Assembly (NCBI RefSeq): GCF_030316845.1
Contig: NZ_JASZYS010000009.1
Span: 220,770-284,769 of the forward strand
Direction: 5' to 3'
From: Variovorax davisae
GTDB lineage: Bacteria > Pseudomonadota > Gammaproteobacteria > Burkholderiales > Burkholderiaceae_C
Length of the DNA stretch: 64,000 bases
Shown: piece by piece, positions 32,749-41,939 of the stretch
How positions within the stretch are numbered: the stretch's first letter is position 1
Layout: every line of letters starts with the position of its first letter
Program-made: the position numbers and the translations under genes
The notes under the pieces: generated by a model
What the model was told of the DNA's origin: nothing
Database searches by the model: none
What the model saw: the letters and a program-made list of their open reading frames with translations, nothing else

Positions 32749-33469
32749 CGTGGGTGCCTCCGCCGAGGTAGGTGGCCTGCACGCGCGGATCGCTCTCGAG
32801 CTGCTCGGACGGCCCCGACAGCGCGATCTCGCCGGTCTCCAGCACATAGCCGTGGTCGGAGCTCTCGAGCGCGGCGCGCGCGTTCTGCTCGACCAGCAGG
32901 ATCGACACGCCGTCGTCGCGCAGCTTGCGCACGATGGCCAGGATGTCGCGCACGATCAGCGGCGCCAGGCCCAGGCTCGGTTCGTCGAGCATCAGCAGGC
33001 GCGGCGCCGACATCAGCGCCCGGCCGACCGCCAGCATCTGGCGCTCGCCGCCCGACAGCGTGTCGGCGCGCTGCGAGCGCCGCTCCGCCAGCCGGGGGAA
33101 GCGCTCGTAGACCTGCTGCAGCTGGCGCTTGAGCGCCGCGCTCGCCAGCCGCTTGGAGTAGGCCCCGAGCTGCAGGTTGTCGAGCACGCTGAGCTCGCCG
33201 AACAGCTCGCGCTTCTCGGGCACCAGGCACAGGCCGCGCTCGACCCGCGCCTCGACGTCGAGCCCGTGCAGGTCCTCGCCTTCGAACTTCAGCAGGCCCT
33301 TGCTCGGCAGCAGGCCCATCGCCGCGGCCAGCAAGGTGGTCTTGCCGGCGCCGTTGGGGCCGATCACCGAGATGATCTGGCCGTGTTCGAGCTGCAGCGA
33401 GACGCCGCGCACCGCGTCGACCTGGCCGTAGGACACGTGCAGGTCGCCGATTTCGAGCATCGCCGTCAT
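32738..33469 (-). CDS. livF: branched-chain-type ABC transporter ATP-binding protein (LivF)
   Basis: A 243-residue ABC ATPase with Walker A IGPNGAGKTTLL, signature LSGGERQMLAVGRALM and Walker B LLMLDEPSLGLAP. It is one of the two ATPases of a hydrophobic amino-acid type importer (HAAT family). The start overlaps the LivM-LivG fusion stop by 4 bp. Systems of this type in aromatic clusters usually import aromatic acids. It works with the fused LivM-LivG, LivH and one or more of three binding proteins nearby. Confidence 0.93.
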   Translation of the reverse strand: MTAMLEIGDLHVSYGQVDAVRGVSLQLEHGQIISVIGPNGAGKTTLLAAAMGLLPSKGLLKFEGEDLHGLDVEARVERGLCLVPEKRELFGELSVLDNLQLGAYSKRLASAALKRQLQQVYERFPRLAERRSQRADTLSGGERQMLAVGRALMSAPRLLMLDEPSLGLAPLIVRDILAIVRKLRDDGVSILLVEQNARAALESSDHGYVLETGEIALSGPSEQLESDPRVQATYLGGGTHDDD

Positions 33470-35247
33470 ACGACACTCCCCAGATACGCCGCCTGCACCC
33501 GCTCGTCGGCCCGCACCGCCGCGGGCACGCCCTCGACCAGCTTGGAGCCGAAGTTCATCACCACCAGCCGGTCCACCAGTTTCATCACGAAGTCCATGTC
33601 ATGTTCGACGATCAGGATCGTCACGCCGTCGTCGCGCAGCTTGCGCAGCAGCTCGCCGAGCGCCATCTTCTCCTTGCGGCGCAGGCCGGCCGCGGGCTCG
33701 TCGAGCACCAGCAGCACCGGGTCGGCCGCCAGCGCGCGCGCGATCTCCAGGATGCGCTGGGTCCCCAGCGGCAGGCTGCCGGCGAGCTCGTGCGCCCGGT
33801 CGCCGAGGCCGATGCGCTCCAGCTGGCGCTGCGCCTCCTGCAGGATCTGGCGCTCCTCGGCGCGGTCCAGGCGCAGGCCCGCCTTGAGCACGCCCGCGTT
33901 CGTGCGCGAGTGGGCGCCGAGCGCCACGTTGTCGAGCAGGCTCATGTGCGGGCGCAGCTTCACGTGCTGGAAGGTGCGCGCCAGCCCGAGCCGCGCCACC
34001 GTGCGCTGCGGCAGGCCGGCGATATCCTGGCCCAGGAAGCGCACCTGGCCCGCGGTCATCGGCAAGGTGCAGGTCAGCAGGTTGAACATGGTCGACTTGC
34101 CGGCGCCGTTGGGTCCGATCAGGCCGACGATCTCGCCCGCCTTGACGTCGAAGCTGACGTCGTTCACCGCCACCAGCCCGCCGAAGCGCTTGACCGCCCC
34201 GGTCACGGTGAGGATCGGCGAGCCGCGATCGGGCAGCGTGCGATGCGCCAGCGGCTCGACCGGCGTCGACGAGGCCTGCGCCGGCGCCGCACTGAAGCGC
34301 CCGCGGGTCCAGCGCCGCACGAAGCCCATCAGGCCGCCGCGGGCGAAATGCAGCAGCAGGATGAACAGCGCCGCGAAGGCCACCGCTTCGAGCTGGCCGG
34401 CGCGCTGGGTGAGCATCGGCAGCACGTCCTGCAGGCCGTTCTTGAGCACCAGCACCAGCGCCGAGCCGACCAGCGCACCGGCCAGCTGCCCGAGCCCGCC
34501 GGCCACCGCCATCAGCAGGTATTCGATGCTGGCGCGGACGTCGAAGGGCGAGGGGCTGACGAAGCGGTTCATGTGGGCATAGAGCCAGCCCGCCAGGCCC
34601 GCGAACAGCGCCGCCGTCACGAACAGCGTGAGCCGCACGCGGTAGGCGTCGGCGCCGACGCTGGCCAGCAGCGTGGCACCGCCGCGCAGGCTGCGGATCG
34701 CGCGGCCAGGCCGCGACTGCAGCAGGTTCTGGCTGAACAGGAAGGCCAGCCCGACCAGCACCCAGATCAGGTAGTAGATGGCGCGCGGGTCGGCCAGCGA
34801 CCAGCCGCCGATGCGCAGCGGCGGGATGTTCGACAGCCCGGTGTGGCGCCCCAGCGCATCGACGTTGCCGAACAGCATCGCGATCGACAGCCCCCAGGCG
34901 ATGGTGCTGAGCGGCAGGAAGTGGCCGCCCAGGCGCAGGGTCAGCATGCCGATGGCCAGCGCCGAAAGGCCGGTCAGCAGCAGCGCGAACAGGAGGCCGA
35001 TCCACGGCGACATGCCTTGGGTGGTGGTGAGCCAGGCGGTGGCATAGGCCGCGATGCCGACGAAGGCCGCCTGCCCGAAGGAGGTGGCGCCGCCGATGCC
35101 GGTCAGCAGCACCAGCCCCAGCGCGACCAGCGCGCCGATGCCGATGTCGTTGAGCAGCGAGACCGTGAAGTTGCCGGCCAGCATCGGCGCGATGGCCAAT
35201 GCGACGATCACGACGATCCAGAAGTTGCGGGTTCGAAGGAGGTTCAT
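33466..35247 (-). CDS. fused ABC permease-ATPase (LivM-LivG)
   Basis: A 593-residue fusion. Residues 1-330 form a LivM-type permease with about ten membrane segments (ALGLVLLTGIGGATSFGQAA is the conserved early loop). Residues 345-593 form a LivG-type ATPase with Walker A IGPNGAGKSTMFN, a divergent signature LPLGTQRILEIARAL and Walker B LLVLDEPAAGL. Such fusions occur in Burkholderiales. The start overlaps the LivH stop by 4 bp. It gives the importer its second permease and second ATPase in one chain. Confidence 0.93.
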   Translation of the reverse strand: MNLLRTRNFWIVVIVALAIAPMLAGNFTVSLLNDIGIGALVALGLVLLTGIGGATSFGQAAFVGIAAYATAWLTTTQGMSPWIGLLFALLLTGLSALAIGMLTLRLGGHFLPLSTIAWGLSIAMLFGNVDALGRHTGLSNIPPLRIGGWSLADPRAIYYLIWVLVGLAFLFSQNLLQSRPGRAIRSLRGGATLLASVGADAYRVRLTLFVTAALFAGLAGWLYAHMNRFVSPSPFDVRASIEYLLMAVAGGLGQLAGALVGSALVLVLKNGLQDVLPMLTQRAGQLEAVAFAALFILLLHFARGGLMGFVRRWTRGRFSAAPAQASSTPVEPLAHRTLPDRGSPILTVTGAVKRFGGLVAVNDVSFDVKAGEIVGLIGPNGAGKSTMFNLLTCTLPMTAGQVRFLGQDIAGLPQRTVARLGLARTFQHVKLRPHMSLLDNVALGAHSRTNAGVLKAGLRLDRAEERQILQEAQRQLERIGLGDRAHELAGSLPLGTQRILEIARALAADPVLLVLDEPAAGLRRKEKMALGELLRKLRDDGVTILIVEHDMDFVMKLVDRLVVMNFGSKLVEGVPAAVRADERVQAAYLGSVV

Positions 35248-36299
35248 TGGTCCACCTCGTCTTCTTCCTCTTCCGAATGCACGCTCATGAAGGAGCGCAG
35301 CATCAGCACCGGGATCAGCAGGCTGAAGACGATCACGTCCTTGAGCGCGCCGCTCCAGAACGAGGCGAAGCTCTCGACCACGCCGACCGCCAGCGCGCCG
35401 ATGGCGGTCATCGGGTAGCTCACGAGGCCGCCGATGATCGCGGCCACGAAGGCCTTGAGGCCGATGATGAAGCCGGAGTCGTAGTACATGGTGGTGACGG
35501 GTGCGATCAGCACACCGATCAGGCCGGCCAGCAGCGAGGCGCTGCCGTAGGCCAGCAGGGCGGTGCGCGCCGGCCGGATGCCGACCAGCCGGGCGCCGAC
35601 GCGGTTGACGGCGGTGGCGCGCAGCGCCTTGCCGGCCACCGTGCGTTCGAAGACCAGGAAGAACAGGCCGCTCAGCACGATCGCCGCCCCGACCATCAGC
35701 ACCACCTGGCCGCTGACCGAGAAGCCGTCGCCGAGCGCGATGCTGCCGCCCGCGAGCGGCCGGGTGCGCGAGCCTTCGGGCCCGAAGAACAGCAGGCCCA
35801 GGCCCGACAGCAGGAAGTGCAGCGCCAGCGAGACGATCAGCAGCACCAGCACCGAGGCATCGGCAATCGGCTGGAACACCACGCGCGCCAAGAGCGGCGC
35901 GATCGGCACCACCAGCAGCACCGTGACCGCGATCTGCACCGCCGCCGGCATGTCAGGCCGCGCGGTGGCCCAGGCCAGCAGGCAGGGCAGCAGCGGCAAC
36001 AGGCCCCAGGCCAGGATCGCCTTCGGCACCTTGCGCCCTTCGCCACGCCGCAGCAGGCTGCCGACCTCGGTCAGCGTCGCCAGTGCGGCCAGCACCATCA
36101 CCAGCCCGATGGTCGGCGGCAGGCGGCCGGTCTCGAAGGCCGCCAGGGTCAGCGCGGCGAAGGCCGCGATGTCGCCGAAGGGCACGAAGACCACCCGCGT
36201 GACGGAAAAGATCAGCACCAGCCCGAGCCCCGCGAGCAGATAGACCGCGCCATTGGCGAGCCCGTCGATGCCCAGGATGAGCGCCACGTCCCATGTCAT
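35244..36299 (-). CDS. livH: branched-chain-type ABC permease (LivH)
   Basis: A 351-residue inner-membrane permease. The N-terminal ILGIDGLANGAVYLLAGLGL matches LivH. A cytoplasmic loop extends the protein beyond the usual 290-300 residues. The conserved C-terminal coupling region is AFVAAIIGGLVSYPMTAIGA. It is the first membrane gene of the importer, 58 bp downstream of the binding-protein gene. The C-terminus is acidic (EEEEDEVDQ). Confidence 0.92.
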   Translation of the reverse strand: MTWDVALILGIDGLANGAVYLLAGLGLVLIFSVTRVVFVPFGDIAAFAALTLAAFETGRLPPTIGLVMVLAALATLTEVGSLLRRGEGRKVPKAILAWGLLPLLPCLLAWATARPDMPAAVQIAVTVLLVVPIAPLLARVVFQPIADASVLVLLIVSLALHFLLSGLGLLFFGPEGSRTRPLAGGSIALGDGFSVSGQVVLMVGAAIVLSGLFFLVFERTVAGKALRATAVNRVGARLVGIRPARTALLAYGSASLLAGLIGVLIAPVTTMYYDSGFIIGLKAFVAAIIGGLVSYPMTAIGALAVGVVESFASFWSGALKDVIVFSLLIPVLMLRSFMSVHSEEEEDEVDQ

Positions 36300-36357
36300 T
36301 GAAATGCCCTTCGCATGATCGTCCTGAAGTCGTTGTTGTCGTTGGAGGGGGCGGAGC

Positions 36358-37515
36358 TTAAGGCGCCAGCTTCCACTGGCCGTTGTCGAGCTTGACGATC
36401 ACGCGGGCGCGCTCGTCCACGCCGTACAGGTTGCCCGGCTTGAAGTTGTAGACGCCATGCGTGCCCACCACTTCCTTGGTGCTGGCGATCGCGTCGCGCA
36501 GCGCGAGGCGGAACTCGGGCGTGCCGGGCTCGCCCTTGGCGCGCGCGGCGGCGTCGGTGAAGACCAGCCAGCCGTCGAAGGAATAGGCCGAGAAGGCGTC
36601 GCTGGTCGGCGCGTTGTTGACCTTCTGGAAGGCAGCGCGGAAGTCCATCGCGATCTTCTTGGTCGGATAGCCGTCGGGCAGCTGCTCGGCCACGATCACC
36701 GGGCCGGTGGGCATCAGCGCGCCCTGCCCGGCCGCGCCGACCACGCGCACGAAGTCGGGGTTGATCAAGCCGTGCTGGCCGTACACCGGGCCCTTGAAGC
36801 CGCGCTCGGACAGCGCCAGGAAGGGCAGCGCGCCCGGCGTGCCGGCGCCGCCGGTCATCACGGCGTCGGGCTTCATCGCCACCAGCTTGAGCACCTGGCC
36901 GGTGACCGAGGCATCGGCGCGCGCATAGCGCTCGTTGCCCAGCACCTGGATGCCGGCCTCTGGCGCCGACTTCATCAGGGCGTTGTAGACCAGGTCGCCC
37001 CAGGCGTCGGAGAAGCCGATGTAGCCGACCGACTTGACGCCATCCTTCTTCATGCGCTGGACCACCGCGTCGATCATCAGCTGGGTCGGCTGCGCGACCG
37101 TGAAGACCCACGGGTTCTCGGCCGCGTCGAGCTGGATCGGCGTCAACCCGATCATCGGCACCTTGGCATCGCGGCCCACCTGCGCCATCGCGATCGCGGC
37201 CGGCACGCCCGAGGTGCCCATCAGCACGTCGACCTTGTCCTCCTCGACCAGCTTGCGCGCATTGCGTCCGGCGGTGGTCGGGTCGGAGCCGTCGTCGAGC
37301 ACGATCAGCTGGATCTTGCGGCCGTTGACCTCCGGCTTGTAGGCCAGCGCGGCCTGCATGCCCTTGGCGTAGGGCACGCCGAGCGAGGAGTTGGGGCCGG
37401 AGAGCGACACGCTCAGGCCGACCTTGAGGTCGGCGGCGATCGCCACCGCCGTGAGGCCGACGCCCAGCGCGGCCGCCAGCGCGCTGCGGGTCAAGGTCTG
37501 CATCAAGCTCTTCAT
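36358..37515 (-). CDS. ABC substrate-binding protein (Leu/Ile/Val-binding type)
   Basis: A 385-residue periplasmic binding protein type I. A signal peptide covers residues 1-27 with an AIA|AD cleavage site. The mature start is DLKVGLSVSLSGPNSSLGVP, the family opening. It heads the transporter operon and is likely its main receptor. Two related receptors (380 and 384 residues) lie at 39.3 and 40.6 kb, all with the same architecture, so ligand choice has diversified by duplication. The ligand is probably an aromatic acid such as indole-3-acetate, by context. Confidence 0.92.
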   Translation of the reverse strand: MKSLMQTLTRSALAAALGVGLTAVAIAADLKVGLSVSLSGPNSSLGVPYAKGMQAALAYKPEVNGRKIQLIVLDDGSDPTTAGRNARKLVEEDKVDVLMGTSGVPAAIAMAQVGRDAKVPMIGLTPIQLDAAENPWVFTVAQPTQLMIDAVVQRMKKDGVKSVGYIGFSDAWGDLVYNALMKSAPEAGIQVLGNERYARADASVTGQVLKLVAMKPDAVMTGGAGTPGALPFLALSERGFKGPVYGQHGLINPDFVRVVGAAGQGALMPTGPVIVAEQLPDGYPTKKIAMDFRAAFQKVNNAPTSDAFSAYSFDGWLVFTDAAARAKGEPGTPEFRLALRDAIASTKEVVGTHGVYNFKPGNLYGVDERARVIVKLDNGQWKLAP

Positions 37516-37556
37516 GTCGTGGGCTCCTGGTGGGTGGAATGGAACGAGCGGATTGC

Positions 37557-38027
37557 TCAGATGAACAACTGGATGGCCGGCAGCGCCTGCCCGGCAGTGA
37601 GAAGGTCGACCCGCTTTTGCCGGATCGCCCAGCCGGCGGCGGTGCGCAGCAGCAGGTGGCGATAGCTGCCTGCGAGCATCAGCTGCTGCTCGCCGCGGGC
37701 TTCGACATAGAGGAAGGGGGTGCGCAGCACGACTTCGCCGCTTTCGGCGTCGTCGCTTTCGATGCGGGCGCGCTGCAGCACGTGCTGGCAGCGGCTCGCC
37801 GGATGCTGCGAATGGGCGCGCGGATTCTTGAGGCGCTCGATGCGCAGCTGCAGCAGCAGCCGGTCTTCGTAGGCGATCGAGTTGTGGGTGTAGGGATCGG
37901 CCTGCGCCGCGCCCTGCAGCGGCACCCAGTAGTGGCCGTCGTCGGTGAACAGGGCCAGCCAGTCGTCGAAGCGGCCGGCGTCGAGCAAGGCCGCCTCCGC
38001 CGCGATGAAGTCTTCGGGCGTCGTCAT
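37557..38027 (-). CDS. ring-hydroxylating dioxygenase, beta subunit
   Basis: A 156-residue small subunit of a Rieske non-haem-iron dioxygenase with the SnoaL-like cone fold. It has the typical EDFIAAEAALLDAGRFDDWL opening, DDGHYWVPLQG and RIERLKNPRAHSQHPASR. The start at 38027 overlaps the alpha-subunit stop by 4 bp. It shares layout with the second beta subunit at 47658. Beta subunits are mainly structural in the hexamer. Confidence 0.92.
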   Translation of the reverse strand: MTTPEDFIAAEAALLDAGRFDDWLALFTDDGHYWVPLQGAAQADPYTHNSIAYEDRLLLQLRIERLKNPRAHSQHPASRCQHVLQRARIESDDAESGEVVLRTPFLYVEARGEQQLMLAGSYRHLLLRTAAGWAIRQKRVDLLTAGQALPAIQLFI

Positions 38028-39334
38028 GCGGCCGCCGCCATGTACCGGGCCCAGGCGCGGAACTGGTTGCGCATCAACAGTTCGTTGGTGCCGTTGGTGG
38101 TGATCGTCGACTGCTGCAGCTCCGAGGGATCGAAGTCGCGGTGCAGGCTGACCCACTCGTTGCCGTCGGCGCGCAGGCCCTGCTGCATGCTCTCGAACAG
38201 GTGCACGTCGTCATGGGCCACCACCGACATCGGCGAGAAGACCAGCCGGTTGTAGTTCATCGCGCGCTCGAACAGCACCTCGGGCGCGCCGGCCGCGCGG
38301 AAGCTCCAGGCCTCGATCAGCGTCCGGTTGGCGGCCAGCGGCCGGATCACGCGGATCGCCTGTGGCGATCCCTTGACCGACAGGCTGGGGAAGAACACCG
38401 AGTTCTGCGGCGAGCGCTGCAGGATCTCGGCGGCGCGCTCGGCCCCGTGCGCGTCGCGCATCGCCTGCTCGTAGTCGGGCAGCTGGGCGTAGTTGGAGTG
38501 GATGCTGAAATTGACGCCCAGCACGCTGTGGCCATTGGCGAACACGCGCCCGCCCATCTTGTCGAAGAAGTCGTAGCCCGAGCCGAAGGGCAGGATCTGC
38601 TCCATCGCCATCGGCTTGGGGGCATCGGGCGCGCGGCCCTGCCACAGCGCATCGGCTGCCTGGGTGGCCGATTCATGGGTCGACATCGGATGCACCGTGT
38701 CGTTGATATTCTCGAGGTACATCTTCCAGTTGCAGTGGATGATGTTGCGCAGCACGCCGCCGCCGACCGTGAGGCGGCCCTCGGGCGAGCGGTCGACCAT
38801 GTTGTCGATCGCGCCCAGCACCTCGCCGAAGAATTCCTCGAAGCCCGGCCCCTCGTCGGACAGCCGCACGAAGACGAAGTCGCGGTACACGGCCGTGTGC
38901 TTCAGCTCGGTCAGGCCCTGGCCCGATTCGCATTCCTTCAGCCGCGTGCCTTCATAGCCGCTCTTGAGCGGGATCGCCAGCGGCGCACCGTCGAGCTTGT
39001 AGGTCCAGGCGTGGTAGGGGCAGCGAAAGAACTTGCCGGTGTTGCCGCATTCATCGGTGACCAGCCGGCTGCCCTTGTGGGCGCAGCGGTTGTAGAACAC
39101 GCGCACCGCGCCGTCGGCCTGCCGAACCATCATCACCGGCCGACCGGCCAGCTCCAGCGACCAGAAGTCGCCGCTGTTCGGCACGTGGCTCGCATGGCCG
39201 ACGTAGAGCCAGGTGCGGGCGAAGAGGCGCTCCTGCTCGAGCGCGAACAGCTCCTCGCTCAGGTACAGGTCGCGGTGCACGCGATCGTCCTGGACGAGCG
39301 CGGCGATCGCTTCGGGCCGGTCGCGGTAGGTCAT
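38024..39334 (-). CDS. ring-hydroxylating dioxygenase, alpha subunit
   Basis: A 436-residue catalytic subunit. The Rieske [2Fe-2S] ligands are C84-x-H86 (CAHKG) and C105-x2-H108 (CPYHAW). The mononuclear iron histidines are H215 and H220 (NDTVHPMSTHE), with D212 as bridging acid. The protein starts 1 bp from the preceding binding-protein gene's stop. It is a close relative of the second alpha subunit at 48143. No dedicated reductase is adjacent, so it may share the one at 49471. Anthranilate, indole-acetate or an intermediate could be the substrate. Confidence 0.93.
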   Translation of the reverse strand: MTYRDRPEAIAALVQDDRVHRDLYLSEELFALEQERLFARTWLYVGHASHVPNSGDFWSLELAGRPVMMVRQADGAVRVFYNRCAHKGSRLVTDECGNTGKFFRCPYHAWTYKLDGAPLAIPLKSGYEGTRLKECESGQGLTELKHTAVYRDFVFVRLSDEGPGFEEFFGEVLGAIDNMVDRSPEGRLTVGGGVLRNIIHCNWKMYLENINDTVHPMSTHESATQAADALWQGRAPDAPKPMAMEQILPFGSGYDFFDKMGGRVFANGHSVLGVNFSIHSNYAQLPDYEQAMRDAHGAERAAEILQRSPQNSVFFPSLSVKGSPQAIRVIRPLAANRTLIEAWSFRAAGAPEVLFERAMNYNRLVFSPMSVVAHDDVHLFESMQQGLRADGNEWVSLHRDFDPSELQQSTITTNGTNELLMRNQFRAWARYMAAAA

Positions 39335-40477
39335 CTACGGAACCAGCTTCCACTGGCCCTTCTCGCTGCGCACGATCACCACCGCGCGCTGGTCGGAGCC
39401 ATAGCGGTTGTCGGGCTTGAAGTTGTAGATGCCATGGGTGCCGGCGAGCTCCTTGGTGCTGACGATGGCGTCGCGCAGCGCCGTGCGATAGGCCGGCGTG
39501 CCGGGCTCGCCCTTGGTGCGCGCGGCGGCATCGGCCAGCAGCAGGTAGGCGTCGTAGGTGTAGGACGAGAAGGCGTCGTTCGGCGCTGATCCATTGGCCT
39601 TCTGGTAGGCACTGCGGAAGGCCATCGAGACCTTCTTGATCGGGTTGCCGTCGGGCAACTGGTCGGCCACCAGCACCGGGCCGCTGGGCACCTGCAGGCC
39701 TTCGATCGAGGCGCCACCCACGCGCACGAAGTCGGCGTTGATCAGGCCGTGCGTGCCGTAGATCTGGCCCTTGTAGCCGCGCTCGGCCAACGCCAGGTAG
39801 GGCAATGCGCCCGGCGTGCCCGAGTTGCCGGCGAACACCGCATCGGGCCTGGTCGAGATGATCTTGAGCACCTGGCCCGCCACCGACGAATCGCTGCGCG
39901 CGTAGCGCTCGTTGGCCACCACCTTGATGCCGGCCGCCTCGGTGCTCTTCAGGAGCGAGTCGTAGGCGAGATCGCCGAGCGCGTCCGAAAAGCCGATGAA
40001 GGCGACCGTCTTCACGCCCGACTTCTTCATGCGGTCGACCACCGCCGCGACCATCAGCGGGAAGGGCTGCGACACGGTGACGGTCCAAGCGCCCTCGGGC
40101 CCGGGAATGGTGACCGGGGTCGGCGAGATCAGCGGCGTGTTGAGCTCGCGCGCCACCGCCGCGATCGCCATCGCGCCGGGCACGCCCGAGGTGCCGATCA
40201 GCACGTCGACCTTGTCTTCGACCACCAGCTTGCGCGCATTGCGCCCGGCGGTGGTCGGGTCGGAGGCGTCGTCGAGCACGATCAGCTCGACCTTGTGGCC
40301 GGCCAGCACCGGGTGCTCGGCGATCGCGGCGCGGATGCCCTTCTCGTAGGGAATGCCGAGCGCCGAGACCGGGCCCGAGAGCGAGCTGATGAAGCCGACC
40401 TTGAGGTCCGCGGCCCAGGCCTGAGCAGCAGCGAAGGCAACTGCCGTGACGCCGAGAAATCGAATGAAGGTGCGCAT
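39335..40477 (-). CDS. ABC substrate-binding protein (Leu/Ile/Val-binding type)
   Basis: A 380-residue periplasmic binding protein paralogous to those at 36358 and 40640. The signal peptide ends at QAWA|AD near residue 23, followed by LKVGFISSLSGPVSALGIP. The ATG at 40477 is preferred over an upstream start because it begins the signal peptide. Located between the dioxygenase alpha gene and a repeat element. It probably feeds the LivHMGF importer with a second ligand. Confidence 0.9.
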   Translation of the reverse strand: MRTFIRFLGVTAVAFAAAQAWAADLKVGFISSLSGPVSALGIPYEKGIRAAIAEHPVLAGHKVELIVLDDASDPTTAGRNARKLVVEDKVDVLIGTSGVPGAMAIAAVARELNTPLISPTPVTIPGPEGAWTVTVSQPFPLMVAAVVDRMKKSGVKTVAFIGFSDALGDLAYDSLLKSTEAAGIKVVANERYARSDSSVAGQVLKIISTRPDAVFAGNSGTPGALPYLALAERGYKGQIYGTHGLINADFVRVGGASIEGLQVPSGPVLVADQLPDGNPIKKVSMAFRSAYQKANGSAPNDAFSSYTYDAYLLLADAAARTKGEPGTPAYRTALRDAIVSTKELAGTHGIYNFKPDNRYGSDQRAVVIVRSEKGQWKLVP

Positions 40478-40532
40478 GATCAATGTGTTCCGGTATGCGA
40501 TGCGGTCAACCGCCCGCACTCAATGCAAGGGA

Positions 40533-40634
40533 CATTCCAGGAATACCGCGGAACCGGCTCTGCCGGGCCGCTGGTATTGCCCCCGGTCGGGGGTGGGCGG
40601 CTACACGAAGTGAGCCAACCTGGGGGCGAGCCAA
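40533..40634. repeat. intergenic repeat element, copy A
   Basis: About 100 bp between two binding-protein genes share long identity with 43498-43597, beginning CATTCCAGGAATACCGCGG and continuing through GCCGGGCCGCTGGTATTGCC. It then has CCCCCGGTCGGGGG and the stem GGCT-ACACGAAGTG-AGCC. In the other copy the stem reads CTCGCT-ACACGAAGTG-AGCGAG, so pairing is kept while bases differ. It looks like a dispersed, structured repeat typical of Comamonadaceae intergenic regions. Confidence 0.82.
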
Positions 40635-40639
40635 GTTCA

Positions 40640-41794
40640 TCAGGGAACCAGTTTCCATTGGCCTTTTTCGAGCTTGACGATGACGCGCGAGCGCTCGTCG
40701 GAGCCGTAGCGGTCGTCGGGCTTGAAGTTGTAGACGCTGTGGGTGCCGACCAGCTCCTTGGTGTTGACGATCGCGTCGCGCAGCGCCACGCGGTAGGCCG
40801 GCGTGCCGGGCTCGCCCTTGGCGCGCGCGGCGGCGTCGAGGAACAGCAGCCAGGCATCGAAGGAGTAGGCCGAGAAGGCATCGGTCGGCGGCGCGCCGTT
40901 GGCCTTCTGGTAGGCGGTGCGGAAGTCCATCGAGACCTTGCGGATCGGATTCGCATCGGGCAGCTGCTCGGCCACGATCACCGGGCCGGTCGGGGCCAGC
41001 AGGCCTTCGACCGAGGGGCCGCCGACGCGCACGAAGTCGGGGTTGATCAGGGCGTGCATGCCGTAGATCTGGCCCTTGTAGCCGCGCTCGGCGAGCGCCA
41101 GGTAGGGCAAGGCGCCGGGCGTGCCCGAGGTGCCGGTGATCACCGCATCGGGCTTGAGCGCGACGATCTTCAGCACCTGGCCGGTGACCGACGAATCGGC
41201 GCGCGCATAGCGCTCGTTCGACACCACCTGGATGCCGGCCGGCTCGGCGCTCTTCTTGAGCGCGTCGTAGACCAGGTCGCCCCAGGCGTCGGAGAAGCCG
41301 ATGTAGCCCACCGTCTTGACGCCCGACTTCTTCATCCGCTCGACCACCGCGCTGACCATCAGCGGCGCCGGCTGCGGCAAGGTGACCATCCAGGCGCCGT
41401 CGTCGCCCGGGAGGTTGGCGTTGGCGATCGAGATCAGCGGCGTCTTGGTCTCGCGCGCCACCGCGGCGATCGCCAGCGCGCCGGGCGAGCCCGCGGTGCC
41501 GATGATGACGTCGACCTTGTCCTCGTCGATCATCTTGCGCGCGTTGCGGGCGGCGGTCGACGGGTCGGAGGCATCGTCGAGCTGCACCAGCTGGATCTTG
41601 CGGCCGTTGAGTTCCGACTTGTAGGCCACCGCGGCCTTCATGCCCTTCTCGTAGGGGATGCCCAGCGAGGACACGGGCCCCGACAGCGAGGTGATGAAGC
41701 CGACCTTCAGGTCGGCGGCCAGCGCCGTGGCGTGGAAAGCGCCGAAGCCGGCCGCAAGGCCCGCCAGTGCGCAGAGTCGGGTCAAGACTTTCAT
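40640..41794 (-). CDS. ABC substrate-binding protein (Leu/Ile/Val-binding type)
   Basis: A 384-residue periplasmic binding protein, the third of its kind here. Signal peptide MKVLTRLCALAGLAAGFGAF to about residue 28, then LKVGFITSLSGPVSSLGIP. GAGGAG lies upstream of the ATG at 41794. A TTGACA-containing motif (41859-41875) lies in its own promoter region, so it starts a transcription unit. The three receptors align over their full length, with the second and third closest at the N-terminus. Confidence 0.9.
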   Translation of the reverse strand: MKVLTRLCALAGLAAGFGAFHATALAADLKVGFITSLSGPVSSLGIPYEKGMKAAVAYKSELNGRKIQLVQLDDASDPSTAARNARKMIDEDKVDVIIGTAGSPGALAIAAVARETKTPLISIANANLPGDDGAWMVTLPQPAPLMVSAVVERMKKSGVKTVGYIGFSDAWGDLVYDALKKSAEPAGIQVVSNERYARADSSVTGQVLKIVALKPDAVITGTSGTPGALPYLALAERGYKGQIYGMHALINPDFVRVGGPSVEGLLAPTGPVIVAEQLPDANPIRKVSMDFRTAYQKANGAPPTDAFSAYSFDAWLLFLDAAARAKGEPGTPAYRVALRDAIVNTKELVGTHSVYNFKPDDRYGSDERSRVIVKLEKGQWKLVP

Positions 41795-41858
41795 GCAAAG
41801 CTCCTCAGGTTGGAGACGAACGACGAAGCGGGGACTTCAAACAAGAACATGATTTATG

Positions 41859-41875
41859 AAATGTTTAAGTGTCAA
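41859..41875 (-). promoter_or_regulatory. promoter/MarR-operator-like motif upstream of binding protein
   Basis: On the minus strand TTGACACTTAAACATTT lies about 65 bp upstream of the ATG at 41794. The TTGACA is a perfect -35 hexamer, with an AT-rich stretch (CATAAATCATG) at -10 distance. The whole motif matches 15 of 17 bases of the site at 30354-30370. It is probably both promoter and regulator site for the 41.8-kb unit. Confidence 0.55.
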
Positions 41876-41939
41876 GAATGCTAATGAAGCGACGTTGCGA
41901 TGGCAAGGGAGAGAACCATGAATTCGCGCGCGTTCGGCG

